Assembly: GCF_900537175.1 (NCBI RefSeq)
Contig: NZ_LS999833.1
Coordinates: forward strand, 1,922,001 to 1,986,000
DNA from: Lentilitoribacter sp. Alg239-R112
GTDB lineage: Bacteria > Pseudomonadota > Alphaproteobacteria > Rhizobiales > Rhizobiaceae
DNA: 64,000 nt
Direction: 5' to 3'
Part shown: positions 28,653 through 37,841 of the stretch, piece after piece
Numbering within the stretch: the stretch's first letter is position 1
Layout of the letters: each line of letters starts with the position of its first letter
The notes under the pieces: model-generated
What the model saw: the letters and a program-made list of their open reading frames with translations, nothing else
What the model was told of the DNA's origin: nothing
Database searches by the model: none
Program-made: the position numbers and the translations under genes

Positions 28653-29104
28653 GGCAAGGGTACCAAAAGTGCATAACGAAAGAGCACATAAAAGGCCGTC
28701 ATAATCACAGCTCCCGACAACCAATATACAAATATTGTCTTTGGTGACCATCTATCATGCATCGCAGCAATTAGCCCGCCTGCAAAGCCGATAGCGCCGG
28801 CCAGAAGAAAACCTATAAACGGCATAGCAAAGCAGGCCAACAACATGGTTCCAACCAAAAGGAGGCGACGCCCCCATGAGCCATTACCAAAGCCATCATC
28901 AGCCGATGGTTTTAGAAAACAAGTTATAAACGAAATTGTAGCGCATATTACGAGAACGGTTGCCACTGCGCGAGGAAACACTTGGGAATCAATATCTGAA
29001 TAGCCAGTTGTGTCATATAAAGTAACGGCTCCAGCTAGAATGAAAAATGCTGAGATTATAAGCGTACCAAAGTTGGAAGGTGTTGTTGTATTACGAGTAC
29101 TCAT
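28649..29104 (-). CDS. Tripartite tricarboxylate transporter small permease (TctB family)
   Basis: This is a 151-residue protein with four membrane spans (FGTLIISAFFILAG, AVATVLVICATISF, LLLVGTMLLACFAM and VYWLSGAVIMTAFYVLF regions), the usual TctB pattern. The ATG at 29104 has GGAGG upstream and overlaps the tctA stop as ATGA; the frame is open further upstream but only inside tctA. It forms the membrane complex with TctA. Confidence 0.85.
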   Translation of the reverse strand: MSTRNTTTPSNFGTLIISAFFILAGAVTLYDTTGYSDIDSQVFPRAVATVLVICATISFITCFLKPSADDGFGNGSWGRRLLLVGTMLLACFAMPFIGFLLAGAIGFAGGLIAAMHDRWSPKTIFVYWLSGAVIMTAFYVLFRYALLVPLP

Positions 29105-30615
29105 ACCTTTTCCTCCGAGTGACGACTTGCGCGACGTTCGCGCCATTGTATGTAGATCGGGTAGCTTAGCGACAAAATGGTGAACGCTATGATCGCTTGA
29201 GAGATTGGTTGTCCAAAGAACATTCCAAATAAATTCTCCGTTGCAGCACCTATTATCCAACTTTGCACAAACCCTTGTTCTGCTATTGGCCCTAGTATAA
29301 GCCCAAGAACAATTGGAGATGCAGCAAAGCCAAAACGGCCGACCAACCAACCAAAGATGCCAAGTCCGATCATTAAGACTACATCTGAGATGCTATTGCG
29401 TATCGCAAATGTTCCAATGATCGTCATAAATCCAACGGTGGGAACGAGAACAGCTTTTGGAATTGTTACGATCGTTTTGTATGCATACCTGCCAATGAGT
29501 AAACCAATTGGCAGCATAATAATTGTCGCGATCAACAGGCCGTAAATAAATGTGTAAACGATCGAACCACCATCTGATTGAAACAACGCAGGACCAGTAC
29601 GTACGCCTTGAACCAACAGCGCACCTAAGATCACGGCGTCCGGAGGCGTACCAGGAATACCGAGAACAAGTGTCGGGATAAAACCACCACCTACTGTCGC
29701 ATTATTTGCAGCTTCCGTGGCCATGATACCATCAGGCTCACCCTCACCAAATTTTTGGTCAGGTCTCGCATTACGCTTTGCTTCAGAATAAGCAACCAGT
29801 CCGGCAACGGAACCGCCGGCTCCTGGTAAGATACCAACCAAAGTCCCAATGACAGATGATCGGATCAAATTCCACTTTGATCTCCAGGCTACTCGGGCGG
29901 CTTCTACAATTTTAACTGATCTGACTTCTTCCTTGAGTTCCAAATGTCGATCAGGAACGGCGACTAAGTCAATAAGGACTGGTATACAATAAAGGCCAAT
30001 AAGTGCCCCAACGACACCAAATCCCGCAATCAATGTTTGGCTACCGAAAGTCAGGCGAATATCAGCTGAGATTTCCGCAACACCAACGGTTGATAAAATC
30101 ATACCAAATGCACCTCCGACCAGTCCCTTGATAAGATTACCAGTCGATAGTGATGCAATCAGAGACAAACCAAATATGGATAACCAGAAATATTCGGTTG
30201 GCCCAAATGCCAATGCAACATCTGATAAGGGTGGTGCAATGAACAGCAATGCCAGTGCGCCCACTAAACCACCACATACCGACGCAAAACAAGCGATTGC
30301 AACAGCAAGATCACCTTTGCCCTTCTTGGCCATCGGGTAACCATCAAATGTTGTGGCAATTGCCGAAGGTGTCCCCGGCGTATTAAGTAAAATTGCAGCG
30401 TATGCGCCACCATATATGGCGCCAGTATATATGGCACCCAAAAGAATGAGCGCTGTGGCAGGCTCCATAGTGAATGTAATAGGTACAAGCACCGCCACAG
30501 CCATTGTTGCTGTTAACCCGGGAATTGATCCAATAACTGTCCCTGCAACAACACCCAAAATTGCCAACATTAAGTTCATTGGTGTAAACGCAGAGATTAA
30601 GCTTCCGAAGTCCAT
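29101..30615 (-). CDS. Tripartite tricarboxylate transporter large permease (TctA family)
   Basis: This is a 504-residue integral membrane protein with about 11-12 spans. Family motifs are seen in GSIPGLTATMAVAVLVPITF, YGGAYAAILLNTPGTPSA and GILPGAGGSVAGLVAY. It is the main transport subunit and works with a periplasmic TctC/Bug protein. The start has GGGGAGG upstream. It begins 28 bases after tctC and overlaps tctB by four bases. Confidence 0.94.
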   Translation of the reverse strand: MDFGSLISAFTPMNLMLAILGVVAGTVIGSIPGLTATMAVAVLVPITFTMEPATALILLGAIYTGAIYGGAYAAILLNTPGTPSAIATTFDGYPMAKKGKGDLAVAIACFASVCGGLVGALALLFIAPPLSDVALAFGPTEYFWLSIFGLSLIASLSTGNLIKGLVGGAFGMILSTVGVAEISADIRLTFGSQTLIAGFGVVGALIGLYCIPVLIDLVAVPDRHLELKEEVRSVKIVEAARVAWRSKWNLIRSSVIGTLVGILPGAGGSVAGLVAYSEAKRNARPDQKFGEGEPDGIMATEAANNATVGGGFIPTLVLGIPGTPPDAVILGALLVQGVRTGPALFQSDGGSIVYTFIYGLLIATIIMLPIGLLIGRYAYKTIVTIPKAVLVPTVGFMTIIGTFAIRNSISDVVLMIGLGIFGWLVGRFGFAASPIVLGLILGPIAEQGFVQSWIIGAATENLFGMFFGQPISQAIIAFTILSLSYPIYIQWRERRASRHSEEKV

Positions 30616-30643
30616 TTATACCTCCCCAGGTTAACTTAATCTA

Positions 30644-31597
30644 TTATTCTATGAGGCCTGCTTCGCGCGCATCCTTCAAATATTCTGCGCTACGGTCTTT
30701 CATGAAATCATCCATTTCATCAGCTGAAACATCAAGCATGGCAAACCCGCCATCAAGCATTTTCTTTATGAATGCTTCATCTCTATTGATATCAGCGATG
30801 ATGTCGGACCATTTCTTTTTGGTTTCGTCGCTTGCTGTATTTGGTAATGCAATACCGCGATATGCGCCGCCAATCATATCAAATCCAAGCTCCTTAAATG
30901 TCGGGACATCAGGAAATAATGGATGGCGACCTTCCATTGCAACGGCAAGCATCCGCACGGCTTCGCCTTGTTTAGCTCCAACAGTTGAATAACCCCATTC
31001 TGCTTTAACCTGACCACCAAGCAATGCAGTAACGGCGGCACCTGTACCCTTGAACGGAACATATGTTGTTTTAACATCTGCCATCTTATCGAACTTAATT
31101 TGTGCGAGATGATTTGCAGAAGCCTTCCCTGATCCAGAAAGTGTAACCTTTCCTGGGTTTTCTTTCGCATCATCAATCAAGTCTTGAAGAGTTTGATACG
31201 GGCTATCCGCTTTTACAACAATTGCATCTGGTGTGAAATGGAACATGTAAAATGTGTTCAAATCTTCGGTTTTAAACCCGACATCCTTTTGCGCTGGCTT
31301 AATGATAATATGTGGAAGATTAACTCCCATGATGGTCTGTCCGTCGCCATTCAAACCATTCAGTGAAGCCCAGCCCACAGCGCCTCCACCACCGGGTTGG
31401 TAGGAAATGACCATATCTTGGCCAAACTTATCTTTGAAAAATGGTTGTTGTAAGCGGGCCGAGATATCGGACTCACCGCCAGGACCAAATGGAATAACAT
31501 AATTTACCGGGCCGGCTGTTTGAGCTTGTACGGTAAAACCGGTTGCTGTTAGAACTGCAATTGTAGCTGCGGCTTTAATAAGTGTTCTTCTGAACAT
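30644..31597 (-). CDS. Tripartite tricarboxylate transporter substrate-binding protein (TctC/Bug family)
   Basis: A periplasmic receptor of 317 residues with a Sec signal peptide (MFRRTLIKAAATIAVL..., cleavage near VQAQ). The Bug fold is recognised from VNYVIPFGPGGESDISARL and the KPGGGG-like YQPGGGGAVGW loop, which contacts a ligand carboxylate through water. The ATG at 31597 has GGGAGGAA upstream; the extra 16 upstream codons are not needed. Probable regulation is by the sigma-54-type promoter at 31683-31698 and the neighbouring DctB/DctD-like pair. Confidence 0.92.
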   Translation of the reverse strand: MFRRTLIKAAATIAVLTATGFTVQAQTAGPVNYVIPFGPGGESDISARLQQPFFKDKFGQDMVISYQPGGGGAVGWASLNGLNGDGQTIMGVNLPHIIIKPAQKDVGFKTEDLNTFYMFHFTPDAIVVKADSPYQTLQDLIDDAKENPGKVTLSGSGKASANHLAQIKFDKMADVKTTYVPFKGTGAAVTALLGGQVKAEWGYSTVGAKQGEAVRMLAVAMEGRHPLFPDVPTFKELGFDMIGGAYRGIALPNTASDETKKKWSDIIADINRDEAFIKKMLDGGFAMLDVSADEMDDFMKDRSAEYLKDAREAGLIE

Positions 31598-31682
31598 GAG
31601 TTCCTCCCTGAAGATCATATAAATACTCACTACGAGTATCAGCATATGAACTCAGGAAATTTGTTCTGTGCAAATTGAAAAC

Positions 31683-31698
31683 AGCATACGACATACCA
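31683..31698 (-). promoter_or_regulatory. Putative sigma-54 (-24/-12) promoter for the tct operon
   Basis: On the minus strand TGGTATGTCGTATGCT fits TGGYAYR-N4-TTGCW with one mismatch and keeps the essential GG (-24) and GC (-12) at the right spacing. It lies 85 bases before the tctC ATG and directly downstream of a DctD-like activator gene. Confidence 0.6.
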
Positions 31699-31788
31699 AA
31701 TTTACTGAATATTTTCATAAGATGGGTGAATTTCGTAACATCAGATGATTATGATGGGTAGAAAACCGCACATTTTACCAACACCACA

Positions 31789-33126
31789 TCAACGGTAATC
31801 ATTTTTGTCTAAACCATGCTTTCGCATTTTTTCGTAAAGTGACTTCCTAGATAAGCCCAATGCCTCTTGTGTGGACTTCAACACACCATTGGCTGATTTC
31901 AATTCAGCAATAATTAATTGCTTTTCAACAATCATAAGCTGGTCTGCTAATGGCAGGTATGAACTTGTGTTTTCATCTATCTCACCTAATTTCGATAGGC
32001 CCAATACATATCTATCAGCTTCATGCTTTAACTCTCTGATATTCCCTGGCCAATCATGTGACAAAACCTTGGACATGAAACCTCTGGGAATGGTTGAAAT
32101 TTCTCTGCCATACTTCACTGATGCTTCGTTCATCAGTTGGATAAAAAGTTCCGGAATGTCATCTGTACGTTCAGCCAACGGTAACATTTTTAATTCAATC
32201 TGATTTAGGCGGTGCCACAGGTCTGCTCTGAACTTTCCATTCTCAATAAAGGAATTTATTCCATCGCTTGCGGCGGCTATAAATCTGACATCAAGTTCAA
32301 TAATCTCATTAGAGCCTAATCGTTGAGTAGTACGGTCTTCAACCACTCGCAGCAGCTTTAATTGAAGTTCGGGTGAGGAAGCATCTATACCATCGAGAAA
32401 AACGGTACCTCCTCTCGCCGTTTCTAGCTTTCCAAACCTTGACCGAACTGCGCCGTAAAAAGCCCCTTGTTCATGGCCAAACAAAGTGCCTTCCATTTGG
32501 TCATCGGAAAGTGCGCCACAGTTGATCACAGTAAATGGCTTTTCCTTTCGCCTACTCAATGAATGGATAGAACGGGCCACCACTTCTTTCCCGGTTCCGG
32601 TCGCACCGGTGATCAAAATATCTGTATCTATGGGCGAGATTACTTTTATATAATTTCTAAGTTCCGTAGCAAACGCGGACTGGCCAGTAATCTGGCTTTC
32701 CAAGTTATCTTGTTTGGTAAGACTTAAACGAAGCGTGCGGTTCTCTAGTATTATTTTACGCTTTGCGATTGCCTTCTTAGCAACTTCCACAAGGTGGTCT
32801 GGGTCAAAGGGTTTTTCAATAAAGTCATATGCACCAGATCGCATGGCATCCACTGAGAGTTTAATATCTCCGTGGCCCGTAAGCATTATAACAGGTATGT
32901 CCTGATCTTTATCTAATACTGAACTTAGCAACTGGAATCCGTCCATCAGCGGCATTCGAATATCCGAAATTACTATGAAGGGGCTATCTTCACCAATAAT
33001 ATCTAAAGCCAAATTTGCATCTTCAAATGTTCTTACATTTAAGCCAGAAAGTTGAAATTTTTGGGAAACCGCATTTCGTAAATGTTCTTCATCATCAATA
33101 AATAAAATTTCGAATTCATTATTCAT
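31789..33126 (-). CDS. DctD-like NtrC-family response regulator with altered AAA+ motifs
   Basis: A 445-residue regulator: receiver domain (phospho-acceptor Asp55, Lys105), AAA+ domain (about 145-380) and C-terminal Fis-type helix-turn-helix (about 405-440). Walker A reads GATGTGKE (174-181), and the Arg-finger region FRADLWHRLN (Arg300, Arg306) is present. Two key motifs differ from the family: GAFTGA is GAFYGA (221-226), and Walker B LDEI is LDGI (244-247), losing the Glu that positions water for ATP hydrolysis. Its start overlaps the kinase stop (ATGA). By position it should control the downstream tct operon. Confidence 0.88.
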   Translation of the reverse strand: MNNEFEILFIDDEEHLRNAVSQKFQLSGLNVRTFEDANLALDIIGEDSPFIVISDIRMPLMDGFQLLSSVLDKDQDIPVIMLTGHGDIKLSVDAMRSGAYDFIEKPFDPDHLVEVAKKAIAKRKIILENRTLRLSLTKQDNLESQITGQSAFATELRNYIKVISPIDTDILITGATGTGKEVVARSIHSLSRRKEKPFTVINCGALSDDQMEGTLFGHEQGAFYGAVRSRFGKLETARGGTVFLDGIDASSPELQLKLLRVVEDRTTQRLGSNEIIELDVRFIAAASDGINSFIENGKFRADLWHRLNQIELKMLPLAERTDDIPELFIQLMNEASVKYGREISTIPRGFMSKVLSHDWPGNIRELKHEADRYVLGLSKLGEIDENTSSYLPLADQLMIVEKQLIIAELKSANGVLKSTQEALGLSRKSLYEKMRKHGLDKNDYR

Positions 33127-35018
33127 TCGGCTGCTATCTCTTTTGTGTTTGCTAACTGAAGGGTCACGGAAAAAATGGCACCACCATCAACATGGTTTTC
33201 TGATTTGAGCTCACCATTAAAATCTTGTAAAACATTGTAGGAAATTGATAGACCTAAACCTAAACCTTCATTCACACCCTTCGTTGTGAAAAATGGATCA
33301 AATACCCGGTCCTTGATTTCATCGCTTAATCCTGTTCCATAATCCCTGAAGTGAACGACAACCGACTTTTGGTCTCTATATTCTATAGAGATGTCTATGG
33401 CGGGCTGATCCTTGTCCTTCATTGCATCTAGGGAATTACTCAACAAATTTACAAACACTTGCTGTAGGCGCCCTTCTCCACCTAATATGTAAATCGGTCT
33501 ACGCTCGAAATTAAAGTTTATTTTTGCACGGCTGTCTTTGATCCGACCACTCATAATAACTTCAACGGCCTTAAAAACTTTTTCAAGATCTACACATGAA
33601 GCTGTCTGATTTGGTTTGCGCGCAAAGTTTCTCAAATGTCTTGTTAACTCAGCCATTCGATCAGACATCATTGAAATATAATCAATATTCTCTTTTGCTT
33701 GCGTGGTATTATTTCGCTTCAAAAATTCCCCCGCATTATCAGCATAAGTGCGAATAGCAGCAAGTGGTTGATTAAGTTCATGAGATAGAGCTGCTGACAT
33801 TTGTCCTAATGCTGCTAACTTGCCGGCTTGCACAAGCTCTCGTTGAGTTGCGCGTAGTTTCTCCTCAGTTTGAATGCGCTCGTTAACTTCAATCGAAAGT
33901 GTATTGTTTGCGACTTTCAGATCACGAGTGCGCTCGTCTACACGATTTTCTAACTCTCTCTTCGCTTGTTCCTGTTGGCGTACATTATTTATAAACTGCG
34001 CTCGGCGATGTATGATAAATCCAACGAAGGTGAACAAAAGTAGAAGAAGTAAAAACGTGACAAACATAACGCTGTAAGAAAGTTTAGCTACTTTGGTAAT
34101 CGGACTTAAAACATAAACAGTCCAACCAGCATTTATAACATTTGCAGGGGTAGCTAAAAATGTTTCGTTATGGGATCGGTCTTCAGAATCCAAGATTGTC
34201 AAAAGTCCGACATCTTTAATACTGGCATTTACAAACTGCGTATCAAGAATACCCAATTTTGATAATGGGTATTGTCGTGATCTTTTTATATTCTCTATTA
34301 CGCTGGCTGCATTGATCACACCAAGAGGTAAGGAGTTCATCGACTTAAAAAGCCAGTTTTTATGGCTAGACATAAAAATGATCCCATGGCCATCGACAGC
34401 TACAATTTCACTTCCAGATTTTTGCCATCCATCTTCAATCTCATCAATTTCGATTTTAACAGCAACAACTCCAACAACTTGATCATTAATCTTTACTGGA
34501 GCAGAAAAATAATAACCACGCCTCAGAGAAGTCGTACCCAAAGCAAAATATATTGCCTTCTCACCTTTGATAGATTTTTTCACATAAGGCCTGTAACTTA
34601 AATTTCGACCTATAAATGAATGTGCTTTATCATAATTACTAGAAGCTACAGTCGTGCCCGAAAGGTCTATCAGATAGATATCCGACGCTCCGGTCTCAAC
34701 TGTAACATTCTTCAAAAGTATGTTCATTTTCTCAAGCGGGCGATCATTTTTTGTCTGAACAGAAAAAAACTCTAAGACTGTACTATCACGCGCCAACAGT
34801 GCTGGAACTGAATCATAGCGTTCCAAATAATCACTCAATCCAGACACAACCAATCTGGATGTTTCCGCATCTTCTGTCGCTTGGCTTTTCAGGAAATACT
34901 GGTGAGAATATTGATACGAAATCGTCAGACAAAAACCCATGATTGCCAAAATGGCCAAAATAGATAGAAGCCGTACAGCAATTTGTGAGTTCGAGAATTT
35001 AGTTTTTACAACTTCCAT
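33123..35018 (-). CDS. DctB-like sensor histidine kinase
   Basis: This 631-residue kinase has an N-terminal membrane segment (about 16-36), a periplasmic double-PAS/dCACHE sensor (about 40-315, with RPYVKKSIKGEKAIYFALG typical of DctB), a second membrane segment near 320-340 and a coiled coil with ENRVDERTRDLKVAN. The HisKA region contains ALSHELNQPLAAIRTYADNA with the phosphorylated His, and the ATPase domain has NLLSNSLDAM, DYGTGLSD and GLGLSISYNVL. It probably senses a C4-dicarboxylate-like or hydroxy-acid ligand and phosphorylates the overlapping response regulator. Confidence 0.92.
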   Translation of the reverse strand: MEVVKTKFSNSQIAVRLLSILAILAIMGFCLTISYQYSHQYFLKSQATEDAETSRLVVSGLSDYLERYDSVPALLARDSTVLEFFSVQTKNDRPLEKMNILLKNVTVETGASDIYLIDLSGTTVASSNYDKAHSFIGRNLSYRPYVKKSIKGEKAIYFALGTTSLRRGYYFSAPVKINDQVVGVVAVKIEIDEIEDGWQKSGSEIVAVDGHGIIFMSSHKNWLFKSMNSLPLGVINAASVIENIKRSRQYPLSKLGILDTQFVNASIKDVGLLTILDSEDRSHNETFLATPANVINAGWTVYVLSPITKVAKLSYSVMFVTFLLLLLLFTFVGFIIHRRAQFINNVRQQEQAKRELENRVDERTRDLKVANNTLSIEVNERIQTEEKLRATQRELVQAGKLAALGQMSAALSHELNQPLAAIRTYADNAGEFLKRNNTTQAKENIDYISMMSDRMAELTRHLRNFARKPNQTASCVDLEKVFKAVEVIMSGRIKDSRAKINFNFERRPIYILGGEGRLQQVFVNLLSNSLDAMKDKDQPAIDISIEYRDQKSVVVHFRDYGTGLSDEIKDRVFDPFFTTKGVNEGLGLGLSISYNVLQDFNGELKSENHVDGGAIFSVTLQLANTKEIAAE

Positions 35019-35225
35019 ATGGAATTAAGAACAGAAAAGAAGTTGAAATTCAACAGGGAGAACAGAAACACTATATTAGATACAATTCAAGATGTTGTTG
35101 ACTTGCACCCATATGATGAGCTTGCATTTTAAGGCAACAATATCATTGGTTCGGCAAAGATGTAATTTTCTAATCAGAAGTAACCAAATTTCACTTCCAT
35201 ACAAATAAACTCACCCACATAAAAA
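35019..35225. other. Intergenic region upstream of the dctB-like gene
   Basis: This 207-base stretch separates the kinase start from the terminator of the DUF2783 gene. It is AT-rich, with no open frame, tRNA or recognised operator. The kinase promoter should lie here but no convincing -35/-10 pair is seen, and no ribosome-binding site is evident before the kinase ATG. Confidence 0.5.
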
Positions 35226-35261
35226 TCTAACACCTCGAACAAAAGAGCCCGAGGTGTTAGA
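35226..35261 (-). terminator. Rho-independent terminator of the monooxygenase/DUF2783 operon
   Basis: A 12-bp perfect stem (arms TCTAACACCTCG and CGAGGTGTTAGA, 12-base loop) is followed on the minus strand by TTTTTATG, 110 bases after the DUF2783 stop codon. Confidence 0.8.
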
Positions 35262-35372
35262 CAAAGCTGGCAATAAACTGATCAAGCAATCTACAAATTA
35301 AAACTCGAAAGCAACCCGTAATTCCGATATTAATAAACTATCGGATTTTTACGCTCAACCTGTCAAAGCTTC

Positions 35373-35555
35373 TTACTTGGCAAGTTCAATCGCGTCTTTT
35401 AAATCTTCTAAGTTACCGACTTGATTTGCGAGAATTAATACAAGTCGAGCGTTCATATCATTGGCTTCTTCATCAGACATTTCTCTCTGAGCATCCGTTA
35501 ACATCTCGTAGAAAAGATCCGGATTTTCGATATTCGGTTTTAAATTGAGGCTCAT
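35373..35555 (-). CDS. DUF2783 small protein
   Basis: A 60-residue acidic protein matching DUF2783: NPDLFYEMLTDAQREMSDEEA, then MNARLVLILANQVGNLEDL. The family is predicted to be all-helical and its genes regularly sit beside FAD aromatic hydroxylase genes in alphaproteobacteria. Here its ATG overlaps the hydroxylase stop codon (ATGA). It may be a small partner of that enzyme; no biochemical function is known to me. Confidence 0.85.
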   Translation of the reverse strand: MSLNLKPNIENPDLFYEMLTDAQREMSDEEANDMNARLVLILANQVGNLEDLKDAIELAK

Positions 35556-37165
35556 GAGGAAGCTCCTGCAGTTGCACGAGCAATACCAGCCCGAATTTTG
35601 TTCACATCAAACTCACGCCAACGGGCAGCAACGTGTTGATCGGGACGAATGAGGTAAACACAACCCTCACCCTTATCATACCGTTCAGCAGCAAAGCCGT
35701 GATCATCATTGAAATCTTTACCTTCAACGATCAGTTTAGGCGAAAAAACACCGGCATCAACGGCTGCTGGATTTAACCCAAATACAAGGAGTGTAAAACC
35801 TTCGCCGAGTTGTTGAAGTAACCATGCATCTTTGCCTGCGACCTTTATAGGCGCATCTGCGGCGCAGGTACCTGGCAGCATCTTACCTGCCCATTTGCTG
35901 TCATCTTTTACATTCAAAGAGCTGTCGACATAAGGTGTCGGCGTTGAAAGGCGGCCCGAATTGACCAGAGGACGGGCAAATTCATGATCCTTGGACAGGG
36001 TCAGCACTGCATTCCGATAGCGACGAGATGCATTATTCTTAGGTGAAATGAAATCTGTCGAACGTGTTGAATTAAGCAGATTATCATCAGCAGCAAATGC
36101 ACGTTCATCGTGATAACTATCAATCAATGCCTCAGGTGCTTCGCCCCGAACAACAGCAGCAAGCTTCCAAGATAGATTATCAATATCCTGAACCCCTGTA
36201 TTTGCACCACGCGCACCAAATGGTGATACTTGGTGTGCTGCATCACCAGCAAAAAGAACACGGCCATAACGAAACTGATCAATGCGTCGGCAAGCAAACT
36301 GATAAACCGAAGCCCATTCAAGCTCAAATTCAACATCCTCGCCAAGCATAGCTTTGACACGCGGGATGATATTTTCAGGTAACTTCTCCACCTCTGGGTC
36401 GGTGTCCCAACCCAGTTGGAAATCCAACCGCCAAACATCGTCTGATTGTTTGTGAAGCAATGCAGATTGACCTTTATGAAAATCAGGATCAAACCAAAAC
36501 CAACGTTCCGTCGGAAAATCAGCCTTCATAACAATATCTGCAATCAGAAAACGATCTTCGAAGAACTGGCCAACAAATTCGGCTCCAACCATCCGGCGAA
36601 CATCCGAATTGGCGCCGTCACAAGCAAGCAGCCAATCAGCTTCCATATTGAAAATTCCATCTGGCGTTTCAATTGCTACTTCCACATGATCATTGTGAGA
36701 ATGCAGTGAAACAACCTTGTGTTTCCAACGTAGGTCGACGAGCGGATTTTCCATGCATGCGGCGACCAAATATTCCTCAAGATAATACTGCTGAAGATTT
36801 ATAAAAGCGGGAATCTTATGTCCATCTTCAGGCAAAAGATCAAAATCATAAACTTCTTGATCACGGAAAAATACACGACCCAGTTTCCACTCAATGCCCT
36901 TATCAAGCATCGGCTTAGCGACACCCAGGCGATCCCATATTTCAAGCGGACGCTTAGCGTAGCAAACCGCACGAGAGCCAACCGAAACAGTATTGTTGTC
37001 GTCCAAAACAACAACTTTTAAACCGCGTGCTGCAAAATCCAGTGCTGCGGTGAGACCCATAGGGCCTGCACCAACAACAACGACGGTATGCCGCAAGACC
37101 TCACCATTTTTTTGTTCAATTGATTGAACGTAATCAAATTCAGGGAAATCATACGTATTTAACAT
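35552..37165 (-). CDS. FAD-dependent aromatic monooxygenase (MhpA/PHBH family)
   Basis: A 537-residue class A flavoprotein hydroxylase. The motifs are in order: the dinucleotide fold VVVGAGPMGLTAALDFAARG near residue 30, WLLACDGANSDVRRMVG (the DG motif) and VLFAGDAAHQVSPFGARGAN (the GD motif), plus a C-terminal thioredoxin-like domain of about 130 residues as in MhpA. It should hydroxylate a phenolic acid using NAD(P)H and O2. The ATG at 37165 overlaps the dioxygenase stop (TGATG) and has GGAAGGA upstream. The operon is VOC dioxygenase, monooxygenase, DUF2783. Confidence 0.88.
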   Translation of the reverse strand: MLNTYDFPEFDYVQSIEQKNGEVLRHTVVVVGAGPMGLTAALDFAARGLKVVVLDDNNTVSVGSRAVCYAKRPLEIWDRLGVAKPMLDKGIEWKLGRVFFRDQEVYDFDLLPEDGHKIPAFINLQQYYLEEYLVAACMENPLVDLRWKHKVVSLHSHNDHVEVAIETPDGIFNMEADWLLACDGANSDVRRMVGAEFVGQFFEDRFLIADIVMKADFPTERWFWFDPDFHKGQSALLHKQSDDVWRLDFQLGWDTDPEVEKLPENIIPRVKAMLGEDVEFELEWASVYQFACRRIDQFRYGRVLFAGDAAHQVSPFGARGANTGVQDIDNLSWKLAAVVRGEAPEALIDSYHDERAFAADDNLLNSTRSTDFISPKNNASRRYRNAVLTLSKDHEFARPLVNSGRLSTPTPYVDSSLNVKDDSKWAGKMLPGTCAADAPIKVAGKDAWLLQQLGEGFTLLVFGLNPAAVDAGVFSPKLIVEGKDFNDDHGFAAERYDKGEGCVYLIRPDQHVAARWREFDVNKIRAGIARATAGASS

Positions 37166-37722
37166 CAGTCCTTCCCCAACTCTTTCGAATGTAGCCAATC
37201 GGCATGTTGCGGTGCCTTCTTGGTGCGAGACCACTCTTCAAGCATATCCCATTTCACAGCATCCAAACGCTTGATCATAGCCTCTTCTTCTGGATCGGGA
37301 CACGCAAGTTCAACACGGTGACCATTCGGATCAAAGAAATAGATAGAGTGGAAGATTGAATGATCTGTTACACCCAGTACATCGACGCCTTCAGCTTCAA
37401 GGTGTGCTTTAAAGCCCATCAGTGTTTCGCGATCCTTCACCTTAAACGCAATATGCTGCACCCAGATCGGCGTATTAAGATCTCTGCCCATTTCCGGTTT
37501 TGTAGGCAGTTCAAAAAAGGCAAGCACATTACCGTTGCCAGCATCCAGGAACAAGTGCATGTAAGGGTCAGGCTCATGAGTAGATGGTACATGATCTTCT
37601 GCAATTGCCAGCACGAAATCCATGTTGAGCATCTTTGTGTAAAACTCTACCGTTTCTTTGGCGTCCTTGCAGCGATATGCTACGTGATGGATTTGGTCCA
37701 GTTTCAGATTTTGCACATTCAT
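37165..37722 (-). CDS. Single-domain VOC protein, probable type I extradiol dioxygenase
   Basis: A 185-residue vicinal-oxygen-chelate protein. The metal triad of extradiol enzymes appears as IHHVAY (His13), VQHIAF (His90) and HRVELA (Glu138), with the family pattern FFDPNGHRVELACPD. Most type I extradiol enzymes have two such domains (about 290 residues), so this is a one-domain form; a glyoxalase or isomerase cannot be excluded. The ATG at 37722 has GGAGGAG upstream. It is first in the operon and starts 20 bases from a MarR-type operator. Confidence 0.82.
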   Translation of the reverse strand: MNVQNLKLDQIHHVAYRCKDAKETVEFYTKMLNMDFVLAIAEDHVPSTHEPDPYMHLFLDAGNGNVLAFFELPTKPEMGRDLNTPIWVQHIAFKVKDRETLMGFKAHLEAEGVDVLGVTDHSIFHSIYFFDPNGHRVELACPDPEEEAMIKRLDAVKWDMLEEWSRTKKAPQHADWLHSKELGKD

Positions 37723-37741
37723 GTTAATCTCCTCCAAGTTT

Positions 37742-37755
37742 GTTGCATTTGCAAT
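37742..37755. promoter_or_regulatory. MarR-type operator 1
   Basis: GTTGCATTTGCAAT, a near-palindrome of the GTTGCA-N2-TGyAAC class, lies 20 bases upstream of the dioxygenase ATG. Four further copies are found around the two marR genes. Confidence 0.65.
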
Positions 37756-37800
37756 GAATATTGTTAAATCACAATTTTTGGATTTGGTCCAGATAAAATC

Positions 37801-37814
37801 GTTGCATTTGTAAC
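37801..37814. promoter_or_regulatory. MarR-type operator 2
   Basis: GTTGCATTTGTAAC, 59 bases from operator 1 and 27 bases before the GTG of the rightward marR gene. The pair could repress both divergent transcripts. Confidence 0.68.
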
Positions 37815-37841
37815 AAATATTTTTTTCCGAAAGGATGTTTA

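Noticed and set aside
35019..35225. Sigma-54 promoter before the dctB-like gene
   Set aside because: TGGGTGCAAG on the minus strand has GG but no GC at the required spacing.
36124..36492. 122-codon frame inside the monooxygenase gene
   Set aside because: It overlaps the conserved FAD motif GDAAHQVSPFG in another frame, so it is a shadow.
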